Part shown: piece by piece, positions 22,484 to 32,252 of the stretch
How the letters are laid out: each line of letters starts with the position of its first letter
How positions within the stretch are numbered: position 1 is the stretch's first letter
DNA from: Alphaproteobacteria bacterium
Lineage (GTDB): Bacteria > Pseudomonadota > Alphaproteobacteria > Ferrovibrionales > Ferrovibrionaceae
Direction: 5' to 3'
Assembly: GCA_026126215.1 (NCBI GenBank)
Contig: JAHCJQ010000017.1
Coordinates: 1-44,399 of the forward strand
DNA: 44,399 nucleotides
Position numbers and translations under genes: made by a program
Notes under the pieces: generated by a model
Told to the model about the DNA's origin: nothing
Seen by the model: the letters and a program-made list of their open reading frames with translations, nothing else
The model's database searches: none

Positions 22484-23353
22484 TTACCTGGGGGGGGCGG
22501 GAGCAGGTGCGGGCGCAGCCGCAGGTGCCGGCGCGGCCACGGGCTGTGCACGGCTCATCCAGGAGCGCTTGTTCTCGTTCGGCACCAGCTTGCGGTCGGT
22601 GAGCAGGGCATAGGAATCGGCATACCAGTCGCTGCCCGGATAGTTGAAGCCGAGCACGGCCGCCGCCGTCTGCGCCTCGTCGATGATGCCGAGCGCGAGA
22701 TAGCACTCGGTGAGCCGATGCAGCGCCTCGGCGACATGGCTGGTCGTCTGGTACTGCTCGACCACGGCGCGGAAGCGGTTGATCGCCGCGACATACTGCT
22801 CGCGCCGCAGATAATAGCGGCCAATGGTCATTTCCTTGCCGGCCAGATGGTCTCGCGTCAGGTCGATCTTGAGGCGCGCGTCGCGGGCATAGTCGCTGGT
22901 CGGGAAGCGCCGCACCACTTCCTCCAGCGCCTCCAGCGCCTGGCCGGTGATCTTCTGGTCGCGCGTCACGTCGGCGATCTGCTCGTAATAGCTGATGGCG
23001 ATCAGGTAATAGGCGTAGGCAATGTCGCGGTTGCCGGGATGGAGCTGCTTGAAGCGTTCCGAGGCAAGAATCGCCTCGTCGTAGCGGCGCGCCTGGTAGT
23101 GAGAGAAGGCTGCCATGAGCTGCGCCTTCGAGGCCCAGACGGAATAGGGATGCTGGCGTTCCACCTCGTCGAAGGCGCGCGCCGCGCGCTCGTACTCGCC
23201 GTTGGCCAGCAGGTCCATGGCCTGGTTGTAGATGGTCTCGACCGGCCGCTCGACATACTCGTCATCCTTGCCCGCGCAGCCGGCCAGCGCCAGGCCGAGC
23301 AGCAGGGCCAGGGCGGGCAGCAGGCGACGGTCACGGAAGGGCGAGCGTGTCAT
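22484..23353 (-). CDS. bamD: Outer membrane assembly lipoprotein BamD
   Basis: Lipoprotein part of the BAM complex that inserts beta-barrel proteins into the outer membrane. It has a signal peptide with lipobox LAGC (Cys26). TPR-like helices follow: VETIYNQAMDLLANGEYERAARAFDEVERQHP and YYLIAISYYEQI are characteristic of BamD/ComL. The tail after residue 265 is a run of Pro-Ala repeats. An ATG at 23353 or a GTG at 23359 can start it; the ATG is listed. The 211 bp between it and the divergent XRE gene hold no other gene; TAAAAT on the minus strand at 23432-23437 may be a -10. Confidence 0.95.
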   Translation of the reverse strand: MTRSPFRDRRLLPALALLLGLALAGCAGKDDEYVERPVETIYNQAMDLLANGEYERAARAFDEVERQHPYSVWASKAQLMAAFSHYQARRYDEAILASERFKQLHPGNRDIAYAYYLIAISYYEQIADVTRDQKITGQALEALEEVVRRFPTSDYARDARLKIDLTRDHLAGKEMTIGRYYLRREQYVAAINRFRAVVEQYQTTSHVAEALHRLTECYLALGIIDEAQTAAAVLGFNYPGSDWYADSYALLTDRKLVPNENKRSWMSRAQPVAAPAPAAAPAPAPAPPR

Positions 23354-23564
23354 GGCCACCTATTTCTCATGCGGACCCGCCGAAATCAAGGCGCGCCCGC
23401 CGCGCCCCGGCCGGGCGCCTCACGAACGATCACATTTTAGCGCCACCGCCCCAAGGACGCGAAAAAGAAGGTAGATTGACTTCGGTCCCGACCCGGTCCG
23501 CATGGCGGCCGGGGCGGAGGCCGGTCGGGGGCTCGTCGTGGCTGTTATCTGGACAGGATGGCCG

Positions 23565-24002
23565 ATGGGCAAGATCGCCAAGAGAGTGGACGAATATGTG
23601 GGGGAGCGCATCCGCAGCCGCCGTGCGCAGCTCGGCCTGACGCAGCATCAGCTTGCGGAAGTGCTCGGCCTCTCCTACCAGCAGGTGCAGAAGTACGAGA
23701 CCGGCGCCAACCGGGTAAGCTGCGGGCGTCTCTACGAGATCGCCACCTTTCTCGAAGTGCCGGTCAGCTTCTTCTTCGAGGCGCTGGAGCCGAACGCGCC
23801 GCGCGAGCCGCTGGAACATGGCGGGCGCCAGCGCACCATGATCGACGTGGTACGCAATTTCGCCGCCATCACCGACGACCAGGTCCGCGCCTCCCTCGCC
23901 GGGCTGATCCGCTCGCTTGCCGGCAGCGCGGAACAGGAGCTGGCGGCGACGCAGGGCGGCCGGGCGGAAACGGCGCCGGGTCAGTCGTCGGCCGCCGCCT
24001 GA
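23565..24002 (+). CDS. XRE/Cro-CI family transcriptional regulator
   Basis: A 145-residue regulator. The helix-turn-helix lies at about residues 12-70: GERIRSRRAQLGLTQHQLAEVLGLS, then YQQVQKYETGANRVS, the classic Cro/CI pattern. The C-terminal half lacks a recognisable sensor domain and is rich in small residues after residue 120. The start at 23565 has AGGATGG ahead. It is the only plus-strand gene between bamD and the dcw cluster. Its last 22 bases overlap the end of lpxC. Target genes are unknown. Confidence 0.9.
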   Translation: MGKIAKRVDEYVGERIRSRRAQLGLTQHQLAEVLGLSYQQVQKYETGANRVSCGRLYEIATFLEVPVSFFFEALEPNAPREPLEHGGRQRTMIDVVRNFAAITDDQVRASLAGLIRSLAGSAEQELAATQGGRAETAPGQSSAAA

Positions 24003-24928
24003 AGCGGCGCGGGCCGGATCGCGGGCGCTTGCGCCTCCGGCTCGCCCGCCTCTTCCGCCGCCAGTTCCGCCGTCAGCCTGGCCAGCAGCGCCGCATGCAG
24101 CGCATGGCCCGGCCGTTCAGCGCGGTAGCGGGCCATCAGCAGACCGCCGGCCAGGTGCAGATCGCCGACTGCATCCAGCGCCTTGTGGCGGACGAACTCG
24201 TCGGCGAAGCGCAACCCTTCCGGGTTCATGACCTTCTCGCCCGCAAGCACCACGGCATTGGCGAGGGAACCGCCCCGCGCCAGCCCCGAGGCCCGCATGC
24301 GGTCGATATCGGCGGCGAAGCCGAAGCTTCGCGCCGGCGCCAGTTCGCGGCGGAACATCGCCGGTTCCAGCCGGCCGGAAAAATTCTGCCTGCCGATCAG
24401 CGCATGATCGAAATCGATGGTGACGTCGAGCGCGAAGGCTTTCGCCGGCTCGAGCCGGGCGAAGCGGTCGCCATGGCGCACCTCGATCGGCCCGGGCAGG
24501 ACGATGCGTTTCCGCGGCTTGCCAAGTTCGGCGATGCCGGCCGATTCCAGCAGGAAGACGAACGGCTCGGCGGAGCCGTCCATGGCCGGGATCTCGGTGC
24601 CCTCGATCTCGACCAGCAGGTTGTCGATGCCAAGCCCGGCGAGCGCCGCCAGCAGATGCTCGACGGTGGCCACCCGCACGCCATCGGCGTTGGCGAGCGT
24701 GGTGCCAAGCTCCGTGCCGGCGATGCTCGCCGCCTCGGCGCGGATCTCGGCGCCGCGCGCATGATCGTCGATGCGCCGGAAAACGATGCCGTGATCGGCC
24801 GGCGCCGGATGCAGGATGAGGCGCGATGGCGCCCCGTCATGCAGGCCGATGCCGCGACAGAAGATGCTCTGTGCAAGGCTTCGCTGCTCGGTCGGCGCCG
24901 TCAGCTTCGCCCCCGATCGCCCCCGCAT
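23981..24928 (-). CDS. lpxC: UDP-3-O-acyl-N-acetylglucosamine deacetylase
   Basis: Zinc deacetylase catalysing the committed step of lipid A synthesis. TLANADGVRVATVEHLLAAL holds the first zinc His; HKALDAVGDLHLAG holds the remaining ligands (His, Asp) and the catalytic His of the family. PAMDGSAEPF is also conserved. I prefer the ATG at 24928, which has GAGGGA upstream, over the in-frame ATG at 24985. 315 residues. It follows ftsZ, the standard end of alphaproteobacterial dcw clusters, behind a hairpin. Confidence 0.95.
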   Translation of the reverse strand: MRGRSGAKLTAPTEQRSLAQSIFCRGIGLHDGAPSRLILHPAPADHGIVFRRIDDHARGAEIRAEAASIAGTELGTTLANADGVRVATVEHLLAALAGLGIDNLLVEIEGTEIPAMDGSAEPFVFLLESAGIAELGKPRKRIVLPGPIEVRHGDRFARLEPAKAFALDVTIDFDHALIGRQNFSGRLEPAMFRRELAPARSFGFAADIDRMRASGLARGGSLANAVVLAGEKVMNPEGLRFADEFVRHKALDAVGDLHLAGGLLMARYRAERPGHALHAALLARLTAELAAEEAGEPEAQAPAIRPAPLQAAADD

Positions 24929-25026
24929 GGTCCCTCGCTCGCGCCGCGCGCGGCCGATGCCGCGACTCGTGGCGACGCCCGCCATGATAGCGGAGCGCGC
25001 GGCACGCGGAAAGCACGGCCGGAGCG

Positions 25027-25056
25027 GCCCCGGCTCCCCTGGTGGAGGGCCGGGGC
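25027..25056 (-). terminator. Hairpin after ftsZ
   Basis: GCCCCGGC (25027-25034) pairs with GCCGGGGC (25049-25056) a few bases beyond the ftsZ stop codon. No T-run follows. It may reduce read-through from ftsZ into lpxC. Confidence 0.45.
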
Positions 25057-25064
25057 GCGGTCGG

Positions 25065-26705
25065 TCAGTTCGCCTGGCGGCGCAGGAAGGCCGGAATTTC
25101 CAGCAGGTCTTCTTCCGTGCGCTGCACCGGCCGGTCGGCCGGATCGACGCTGAGGCCTGCGGAACGCGGGGTTTGCGGGCGCGGCTCCGCCGGCTGGGCG
25201 GCCGGCGCCTGGGCCTGCGGCTCGTGGCGGACGGGCTCCGCCGGTCCGGGCGTCATGCTGCCGGGCGCCACCGTGTTGCGCGCGGTGCGCATGACGCGAT
25301 CGAACAGGCTCGGCCGGCGCGCCGGCGCGGCCTCGCCCTGCGTCTCCGCGCGCGGCGCCGGGGCCGCCGCATGGGCGCGCTGCGGCTCGCGGCGGGTCTG
25401 CGGCTCGACCGGGGCCGGCGGGATGAAGCTCGGCTGCGGCTGCACCTGGGTGGCGCGCACCTCCCCGCGCGGCGCCTGCCGCGTCTCGACGGCGAGTTCG
25501 GGCTGCTGCGAAGGCATTGGTGCCCGCGCCGCTTCCGCCGCCATGCTCACCTCCGCCGCCTGCAGCCCGGCCGGGGCGAAGCCCGGCTGGGACTGCGGCT
25601 GGGCCTGCTGGACCGCCACCGCTTGCACCGCGACCGCCGGGCCGCCCATCAGCGGCGGGGCCATGGGCGCCACCGCCTGCGGCTTCACGCTCGGGCGGAA
25701 CTGCGTCACGTTGGTATTCGGCCGGCCCTGGGCCTGCATCATCGCCTCGATGCCGGTCGCCACCACCGAAACCCGCATGCGGCCCTCCATCGTCTCGTTG
25801 AAGGTCGAGCCGACGATGATGTTGGCGTCCGGATCGACCTCGGAACGGATGCGGTTCGCCGCCTCGTCGACCTCGTAGAGCGTCAGGTCCATGCCTCCGG
25901 TGATGTTGATGAGCACGCCCTTGGCGCCCTTCATCGACACATCGTCGAGCAGCGGATTGGCGATGGCGCGCTCCGCCGCCTCGATGGCGCGGTTCTGGCC
26001 GTCGGCCTCGCCGGTACCCATCATCGCCTTGCCCATCTCGCTCATCACCGTCCTGACATCGGCGAAGTCGAGATTGATCAGGCCCGGCATGACCATCAGG
26101 TCGGTGACGCCGCGCACGCCCTGATGGAGCACGTTGTCGGCCATCTTGAAGGCTTCGGCGAAGGTGGTCTTTTCGTTTGCGACGCGGAAAAGGTTCTGGT
26201 TCGGAATGATGATCAGGGTATCGACATACTGCTGCAGCTCCTCGATGCCGGCCTCTGCCATCGACATGCGTCGCGAACCCTCGAACTGGAACGGCTTGGT
26301 GACCACGCCGACCGTGAGGATGCCAAGCTCGCGCGCGGCACGCGCGATCACCGGGCCGGCGCCGGTGCCGGTGCCCCCGCCCATGCCGGCGGTGATGAAG
26401 CACATGTGGCTGCCCTGCATGTGGTCGAGGATCTGGTCGATCGCCTCTTCCGCCGCGGCGCGTCCCACATCCGGGCGGGCGCCGGCGCCCAGCCCCTGGG
26501 TCAGGCCGACGCCAAGCTGGATGCGCCGCTCGCAGAGCGAATTGGTGAGCGCCTGCGCGTCGGTGTTCGCCACCACGAACTCGACGCCCTCCAGCGCCGA
26601 GTTGATCATGTTGTTGACCGCGTTGCCGCCGGCGCCGCCGACGCCGAAGACGAGGATGCGCGGCTTCAGTTCCTTCGTCGCCGGAACGCTCAGATTGATA
26701 CCCAT
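25065..26705 (-). CDS. ftsZ: Cell division protein FtsZ
   Basis: Tubulin-like GTPase forming the Z-ring. The GTP-binding signature GGGTGTG is at residues 109-115; [13 protein letters not shown] opens the nucleotide domain. The T7 loop with catalytic Asp is [11 protein letters not shown]. After about residue 325 comes a roughly 200-residue Gln/Pro/Ala-rich intrinsically disordered linker, followed by the C-terminal conserved peptide [14 protein letters not shown], which binds FtsA and other partners. The long linker is usual in Alphaproteobacteria. GGAGGT precedes the ATG; the gap from ftsA is 60 bp and may contain a separate promoter. Confidence 0.98.
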   Translation of the reverse strand: MGINLSVPATKELKPRILVFGVGGAGGNAVNNMINSALEGVEFVVANTDAQALTNSLCERRIQLGVGLTQGLGAGARPDVGRAAAEEAIDQILDHMQGSHMCFITAGMGGGTGTGAGPVIARAARELGILTVGVVTKPFQFEGSRRMSMAEAGIEELQQYVDTLIIIPNQNLFRVANEKTTFAEAFKMADNVLHQGVRGVTDLMVMPGLINLDFADVRTVMSEMGKAMMGTGEADGQNRAIEAAERAIANPLLDDVSMKGAKGVLINITGGMDLTLYEVDEAANRIRSEVDPDANIIVGSTFNETMEGRMRVSVVATGIEAMMQAQGRPNTNVTQFRPSVKPQAVAPMAPPLMGGPAVAVQAVAVQQAQPQSQPGFAPAGLQAAEVSMAAEAARAPMPSQQPELAVETRQAPRGEVRATQVQPQPSFIPPAPVEPQTRREPQRAHAAAPAPRAETQGEAAPARRPSLFDRVMRTARNTVAPGSMTPGPAEPVRHEPQAQAPAAQPAEPRPQTPRSAGLSVDPADRPVQRTEEDLLEIPAFLRRQAN

Positions 26706-26765
26706 GGCTCGTACCTCCGTGATCTCTCGTTGCCCCTGACCTGGTACCCGTCGTCTCTTGACCGT

Positions 26766-28010
26766 TCAGAAATTCATGCGCAGCCACTGGCCGATGCGCG
26801 CCAGCCTGCCGCCCGCCTGCTGCGCCGGCTCCGGCGCATGTTCCACCTGCTCCGCCTGCATGCGCTGCGCGTAGGACAGCAGGCCGGCGCAGGTGGCAAA
26901 GGCCGGCCCGCCGGTCGCCTCGGCGAGGCCGGCGACACGGATCGGGCGGCCAAGCCGCACCTGCTTGTCGAGCACGCGCGCGGCAAGCTCGCGCATGCCC
27001 TGGAGCTGGCTGGCACCACCCGTGAGCACGACGCGCCGGCCCGCCACCTTCTCGAAACCCGAATTGGCGAGCCGCTCGCGCACCAGTTCGAGCGTCTCCT
27101 CGACACGCGGCTTGATGATGCCGACTAGCACGGAGCGCGGCACGTGATTGGCCGAATGGCGCTCCGTCTCGCCGACCTGCGGAACGTCGATGATCTCGTT
27201 CTCGTCTGAGGCGCTCGGAATGGCGCTGCCATAGAGCGTCTTCATGCGCTCCGCATGCGCCATCGGCGTCGACAGGCCGCGCGCCACGTCGTTGGTGACG
27301 TGCGCACCGCCCACCGGGATGCAGTCGGTAAAGACCAGCGAGCCGTCGTAGAAGACGGCGATGGTGGTGGCCCCGCCGCCGCAATCGATCAGGGTCACGC
27401 CGAGATCCATCTCGTCCTCCACCAGGCTGGCGAGACCGGAGGCATAGGGCGAGACCACCAGCCCTGCGATCCGCAGATGGCAGCGCTCGACGCAGGTGGC
27501 GAGGTTGCGCACCGGACCGGTGGCGGCGGCGATGATGTGCATGTTGACGCCGAGCCGCTCGCCAAACATGCCGCGCGGATCGCGGATGCCCCGCGAGCCG
27601 TCGATCGTGTAGCCGACGGGGAGCGCATGCACCACGTAGCGCTCGCCCGGCTCGTTGCGCGCGCGGCCATGTTCGAGCACCTTGCGGATGTCGCTGTCGC
27701 CCACCTCGTGTCCGGCGATCGAGACCTCGACGCCGACGGTATGCGAGGTCGGGTTGCCGCCGGAGAGGTTCACATGCACCTCGCGGATGGTCTCGCCGGC
27801 CATGCGCTCGGCCGCGTCCACCGCCGCGCGGATCGATTCCTCGGCGGCATCCATGTCGATGACGCTGCCACAGCGGAGCCCGCGCGAGACCTGGTGGCCG
27901 ATGCCGACCACGCGGATGCCGTTCTGGTCGGCGCGCGCGATGAAACAGCAGACCTTGGTGCTGCCGACATCCAGTCCCGCGATGAGGCCGCCGTTACGCC
28001 CGACCGCCAT
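26766..28010 (-). CDS. ftsA: Cell division protein FtsA
   Basis: Actin-like protein that anchors FtsZ to the membrane. The N-terminal GLDVGSTKVCCFIAR is the phosphate-1 loop of the actin fold. The SHS2 domain (about residues 85-165), the phosphate-2 motif LIDCGGGATTIAVF and the adenosine region VLTGGASQLQGMREL are in order. The C-terminal amphipathic peptide ARIGQWLRMNF is the membrane anchor. 414 residues. It starts 54 bp after ftsQ. Confidence 0.97.
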   Translation of the reverse strand: MAVGRNGGLIAGLDVGSTKVCCFIARADQNGIRVVGIGHQVSRGLRCGSVIDMDAAEESIRAAVDAAERMAGETIREVHVNLSGGNPTSHTVGVEVSIAGHEVGDSDIRKVLEHGRARNEPGERYVVHALPVGYTIDGSRGIRDPRGMFGERLGVNMHIIAAATGPVRNLATCVERCHLRIAGLVVSPYASGLASLVEDEMDLGVTLIDCGGGATTIAVFYDGSLVFTDCIPVGGAHVTNDVARGLSTPMAHAERMKTLYGSAIPSASDENEIIDVPQVGETERHSANHVPRSVLVGIIKPRVEETLELVRERLANSGFEKVAGRRVVLTGGASQLQGMRELAARVLDKQVRLGRPIRVAGLAEATGGPAFATCAGLLSYAQRMQAEQVEHAPEPAQQAGGRLARIGQWLRMNF

Positions 28011-28064
28011 GTCCGCCTCTTCGTCGCCGCAAGCCCATGCCCCCGTGCCGCACGCCGACCCCCC

Positions 28065-28967
28065 TCATGAACTGCCGCCAGGCCGCCTGCCGGCCTTGGG
28101 CGGATTGAGATACTCCATCGCCTCCGGCGTCAGCCGGACCACGACCCGACCGGGCAGGCGCAGGTCAATCGCGCTCACCGCACGCTCGAGGACCTGGCGT
28201 TCGCGCTGCATCAGCGCGAGCTGCGACCAGGCGGCTTGCGCGTTGTGTTCGGGAAGCTGCACGGTGATGCCGTTGTCGAATTCGAGGTCCCAGCGCCGGT
28301 CGCGCACGCGCACCGCATCGCGCACCCGTGCCGCGAGTTCGGGCTCGCGCTCCAGCATCTCGAAGAGCGCGCGCGCGCGCCGCTCCGCGCCCGGCCCGAC
28401 GACGCGGCGCAATTCGCCGAAGCGCGCCGGATCCGCCGCCGAAAGCACCTTGCCCTCGCGGTCGACCAGCAGCACGCGGCCATCGATCTGCCAGCGCGCA
28501 TGGGGGCGGCGCTCGACGATGTTGACGAGGATCGTGTCGGGCAGGATGCGCTGCACGCTGGCCCGTTCGACCCAGGCGATGCGTTCGACGCGCCGGCGCG
28601 CCTCCTCGGCATCGAAGAAGAGGATCGGATCGCCCCGCTTCAGGCCGATGGCGGCCAGCAGCGCCGCCGGCGCCGTCTCATGGCGCCCGGTGACGTTGAT
28701 CTCGCGCACCGCCAGCCCGGCGGCGACCACGAGGTCGGTGAAGGTCGCCGCTGCCTGCTGGCGCGCCAGATCGAGCCGGCCGGATTGCACGAACCACCAG
28801 GCCGCGCCGCCGGTCGAAAGCGTGCCGGCGAGACAGAGCGCCACCAGCGCGTTGCGGCCCCAGGCGCGCTCGGGCAGGCGGCGCGCGGCGCGCTTTCGCT
28901 CGCGCCTCGGCTCGGCCCGCGAGCGCGGCGCCGGCCGGTCAGCCTCATTGATCCTCAGCGCCCGCAT
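28065..28967 (-). CDS. ftsQ: Cell division protein FtsQ
   Basis: Bitopic inner-membrane protein linking the divisome parts. The basic cytoplasmic tail (residues 1-36) precedes one membrane helix (about 39-60). The POTRA domain follows (INVTGRHETAPAALLAAIGLKRGDPILFFD) and then the beta domain (WVERASVQRILPDTILVNIVERRPHARW). 300 residues. It overlaps the ddl 3' end by 13 bp, suggesting coupled translation. Confidence 0.95.
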   Translation of the reverse strand: MRALRINEADRPAPRSRAEPRRERKRAARRLPERAWGRNALVALCLAGTLSTGGAAWWFVQSGRLDLARQQAAATFTDLVVAAGLAVREINVTGRHETAPAALLAAIGLKRGDPILFFDAEEARRRVERIAWVERASVQRILPDTILVNIVERRPHARWQIDGRVLLVDREGKVLSAADPARFGELRRVVGPGAERRARALFEMLEREPELAARVRDAVRVRDRRWDLEFDNGITVQLPEHNAQAAWSQLALMQRERQVLERAVSAIDLRLPGRVVVRLTPEAMEYLNPPKAGRRPGGSS

Positions 28968-29869
28968 GAGGCATCCTCCACCATCCAGCGCACCAGCTCC
29001 GCGAAACCGATCCCGTGATGGGCGGCGATCTCGGGCACCAGCGAGAGCGGCGTCATGCCGGGCTGGGTGTTGATCTCGAGCATGCAGAAGCGGCCGGGCT
29101 CGCCCGCGGTGTCGTCGTAGCGCAGGTCGGCGCGGCTCACCCCGCGGCAGCCGAGCGTGCGGTGGGCGAGCAGCGAAAGCCGCAGGGCCTCCTCGTAGGC
29201 TTGCGGCTCGATCGGCGCCGGCATGAGATGGCGCGCCTTGCCGTCGGTGTACTTCGCTTCGTAATCGTAGAAGCGCCCGAGGGGGCGGATTTCGATGGCG
29301 CCGAGCGCGCGTTCGCCCATCACCGCCACCTGGATCTCGCGGCCCGGGATGTAACGCTCGACCAGCACTTCCTCGCCATAGGACCAGTGCATGTCGTCGG
29401 AAGGCGTGAAATTGTCGCTTTCCAGCACGATGCGCACGCCGACCGAGGAGCCTTCGTTGATCGGCTTGATCACGTAGGGCTTGGGCGGCAGCGCGCCCGT
29501 CATGACCTCGCGCCTGGTCATGGTACGACCCTCGGCGACCGGAATGCCGGCGTCGCGGAACAGCCGTTTCGCCGTCGGCTTGTGCATGGCAATGGCGGAA
29601 GCCATGACGCCGGAATGGGTGTAGGGAATGCCCATCACCTCGAGCAGGCCCTGGATCGCGCCATCCTCGCCGAAAGGGCCATGCAGGGCATTGAAGGCCA
29701 GGTCGGGCTTCAGGCGCAGCAGTGCCTCGGCCACGTCGCGCCCGACATCGAGCGGCGTCACGCGGAAGCCCTGCTCCTTGAGCGCGTCGGCAACGGCCGC
29801 GCCGGTGACCAGCGAGATTTCACGCTCCGCCGACCAGCCGCCCATCAGCACCGCCACATGCCGGCTCAT
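28955..29869 (-). CDS. ddl: D-alanine--D-alanine ligase
   Basis: ATP-grasp ligase making the D-Ala-D-Ala end of the muropeptide. The N-terminus HVAVLMGGWSAEREISL, the LHGPFGEDGAIQG loop, PYVIKPINEGSSVGV and the Mg-binding MLEINTQPGMTPLSL are all standard. The ATG at 29869 is chosen since it overlaps the murB stop as ATGA. 304 residues. Confidence 0.97.
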   Translation of the reverse strand: MSRHVAVLMGGWSAEREISLVTGAAVADALKEQGFRVTPLDVGRDVAEALLRLKPDLAFNALHGPFGEDGAIQGLLEVMGIPYTHSGVMASAIAMHKPTAKRLFRDAGIPVAEGRTMTRREVMTGALPPKPYVIKPINEGSSVGVRIVLESDNFTPSDDMHWSYGEEVLVERYIPGREIQVAVMGERALGAIEIRPLGRFYDYEAKYTDGKARHLMPAPIEPQAYEEALRLSLLAHRTLGCRGVSRADLRYDDTAGEPGRFCMLEINTQPGMTPLSLVPEIAAHHGIGFAELVRWMVEDASCGR

Positions 29870-30819
29870 GACGCGACCTCCAGCCTTGCGGCGGGACGGC
29901 CGATGCGCCGGATCTCCCATTGCAGGGTGACGCCGAACCTCTCTTTCACGCGCCGGCGCACCTCCTCGCCCAGCGCCTCCAGGTCGGCGGCGGTGGCATC
30001 GCCGGTATTGATCAGGAAATTGCAGTGCAGTTCCGAGACCTGCGCGCCGCCGATCCGCAGGCCCCGGCAGCCAGCCTGGTCGATGAGCTGCCAGGCCTTC
30101 AGGCCGCCGGCAGCCGGATCGACCGGATTGGCGAAGGTCGACCCGCCGGTCCGCGTGCGCACCGGCTGCGTCGCCTCGCGCGAACGGCTGATCTCCGCCA
30201 TCCGCGCCGCAATCTCCTCGGCCGCCCCCGGTTGCGCGGCGAGCAGCGCGCCGGTGAAGATGTAATCCTCCGAAAGCGCGCAGTGCCGGTAGGAGAGGCC
30301 GAGTTCCCTCGCCTCGAAACGGTGCATGCGGCCCTGGCCGTCCACCGCCTCGGCCTCGATCAGGACATCGGCGATCTCGCGGCCATAGGCACCGGCATTC
30401 ATGCGCAGCGCCCCGCCGATGGTGCCCGGGATGCCGCGCAGGAACTCAAGTCCGGCGAGCCGGGCTTCCAGCGCGAAGAGCGCCACGTTGACATCGAGCG
30501 CGGCCGCGCCGGCGCGCAGGCCGCCCGCTTCCCGCGCGATTCCGGCAAAGCCGCGACCGAGCCGGATCACCACGCCTTCGACGCCGCCATCGCGCACCAG
30601 CAGGTTGGAGCCGACGCCGATCACGCTCACCGGCACCTCGGCCGGTCGCGCGGCGAGGAACTGCGCCAGATCGTCCGCATCGGAAGGGCGAAAGACCACC
30701 TCGGCCCGGCCGCCGACGCGGAACCAGGTCACCGCATCGAGCGGCACGTCGGCGCTGTAGCGCCCGCGCACCGGCGGCAGCCGGTCGAGCAAGGTCTTCT
30801 TGCGCCCGGCCGTCATCAT
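29866..30819 (-). CDS. murB: UDP-N-acetylenolpyruvoylglucosamine reductase
   Basis: FAD enzyme reducing UDP-GlcNAc-enolpyruvate to UDP-MurNAc. [27 protein letters not shown] and [18 protein letters not shown] are FAD-binding stretches; [11 protein letters not shown] holds the catalytic Ser and the C-terminal stretch [12 protein letters not shown] is conserved. The start at 30819 overlaps the murC stop as ATGA; a second ATG follows at once at 30816. 317 residues. Confidence 0.96.
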   Translation of the reverse strand: MMTAGRKKTLLDRLPPVRGRYSADVPLDAVTWFRVGGRAEVVFRPSDADDLAQFLAARPAEVPVSVIGVGSNLLVRDGGVEGVVIRLGRGFAGIAREAGGLRAGAAALDVNVALFALEARLAGLEFLRGIPGTIGGALRMNAGAYGREIADVLIEAEAVDGQGRMHRFEARELGLSYRHCALSEDYIFTGALLAAQPGAAEEIAARMAEISRSREATQPVRTRTGGSTFANPVDPAAGGLKAWQLIDQAGCRGLRIGGAQVSELHCNFLINTGDATAADLEALGEEVRRRVKERFGVTLQWEIRRIGRPAARLEVAS

Positions 30820-32252
30820 CGCCCCGCTCCACGCCGCGCCAGCCTCGCGGACGTCTCGGCCATGGCCTCGGGCAGCGCGTTGGCCCAGTTGGTGATCGAA
30901 CCGGCGCCGAGGCAGACCACGAGATCGCCCGGCGCGGTCAGTTCGAGCGCCAGGCGCGGCAGGTCCTCGGGTGCTTCCAGCGCCACCACGTGCCGGTGCC
31001 CGTGCGCGCGCAGACCCTCGATCAGCGCGTCGCGCGTGACGCCCTCGATCGGCGGCTCGCCGGCGGCATAGACATCGGCGACGATCACCGTGTCCGCCTG
31101 GTTGAAGCACTTGCAGAAATCCTCGAACAGATCGCGCAGGCGGCTGAAGCGGTGCGGCTGCACGACGGCGACGATGCGCCCCGCATAGGCCTGCCGCGCC
31201 GCCGCCAGGACGGCGGCGATCTCCACCGGGTGATGGCCGTAATCGTCGATCACGACGACGCCGCCGAACTCGCCGGTGCGGGTGAAGCGGCGCTTCACGC
31301 CCTTGAAGTTGCCAAGCGCGCGGCGGATCGTCGCCTCCTCCATCCCCATCTCGCGGGCGATGGCGACGGCGGCCAGCGCGTTCTGCACGTTATGCCGGCC
31401 CGGCATGGGCAGGCGCAGATCGCGGAACGTGCGGCTCTCGCCGCCCGAGCGGTCGGTCAGCGTGACATCGAAGCGCGAGCCGCCATCCTCGAAGGAAAGG
31501 TTGAGGCCGCGGATATCCGCCTGCGGGCTGAAGCCGTAGGTGACGATGCGCCGGTCCTGCACCCGTCCGACGAGGGCCTGCACTTCCGGGTGGTCGAGGC
31601 AGAGCGCGGCGAAGCCGTAGAAGGGGATGTTGGCGACGAAGGTGTGGAAAGCCTCGCGTACCTGCTCGAAGGACCCGTAGAAGTCCAGATGCTCCGGATC
31701 GATGTTGGTGACGATGGCGATGGTGGCAGGAAGCCTGACGAAGGTGCCGTCGCTCTCGTCCGCCTCCACCACCATCCATTCGCCGGCGCCGAGACGGGCA
31801 TTGGTGCCATAGGCGTTGATGATGCCGCCATTGATCACGGTGGGATCGAGCCCTGCCGTCTCCAGCATGGTGGCGACCAGGGTGGTCGTCGTCGTCTTGC
31901 CATGGGTGCCGGCCACCGCGATGGCCCATTTCAGGCGCATCAGCTCGCCCAGCATCTCCGCCCGCCGCACCACCGGAATGAGCTTCTCGCGCGCCGCGCG
32001 CACTTCGGGATTGTCCGGCTTGACGGCGGAGGAAATGACCACGACCTGCGCCTCGCCCAGATTCTCCGCGCGATGGCCGACATGGACGCGGATGCCGAGC
32101 TTTTCCAGCCGGCCGACATTGGCGCTGGCGGACAGGTCGGAGCCCTGCACCGAATAGCCGAGATTGTGCATCACCTCGGCGATGCCGCTCATGCCGATGC
32201 CGCCGATGCCGACGAAATGCACGGTGCCGATATCGAGTGGCAGGGCCCTCAT
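30816..32252 (-). CDS. murC: UDP-N-acetylmuramate--L-alanine ligase
   Basis: First Mur ligase, adding L-Ala to UDP-MurNAc. The N-terminal IHFVGIGG-like [17 protein letters not shown] binds the nucleotide sugar. The ATP loop is [11 protein letters not shown], the conserved [11 protein letters not shown] follows, and [11 protein letters not shown] is in the C-terminal domain. The ATG at 32252 overlaps the murG stop as ATGA. 478 residues. Confidence 0.97.
   Translation of the reverse strand: MRALPLDIGTVHFVGIGGIGMSGIAEVMHNLGYSVQGSDLSASANVGRLEKLGIRVHVGHRAENLGEAQVVVISSAVKPDNPEVRAAREKLIPVVRRAEMLGELMRLKWAIAVAGTHGKTTTTTLVATMLETAGLDPTVINGGIINAYGTNARLGAGEWMVVEADESDGTFVRLPATIAIVTNIDPEHLDFYGSFEQVREAFHTFVANIPFYGFAALCLDHPEVQALVGRVQDRRIVTYGFSPQADIRGLNLSFEDGGSRFDVTLTDRSGGESRTFRDLRLPMPGRHNVQNALAAVAIAREMGMEEATIRRALGNFKGVKRRFTRTGEFGGVVVIDDYGHHPVEIAAVLAAARQAYAGRIVAVVQPHRFSRLRDLFEDFCKCFNQADTVIVADVYAAGEPPIEGVTRDALIEGLRAHGHRHVVALEAPEDLPRLALELTAPGDLVVCLGAGSITNWANALPEAMAETSARLARRGAGR

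Noticed and set aside
24816..27384. Long frames on both strands over ftsZ (770 and 827 codons)
   Set aside because: They are shadows of ftsZ and ftsA in other frames, with low-complexity composition and no conserved motif.
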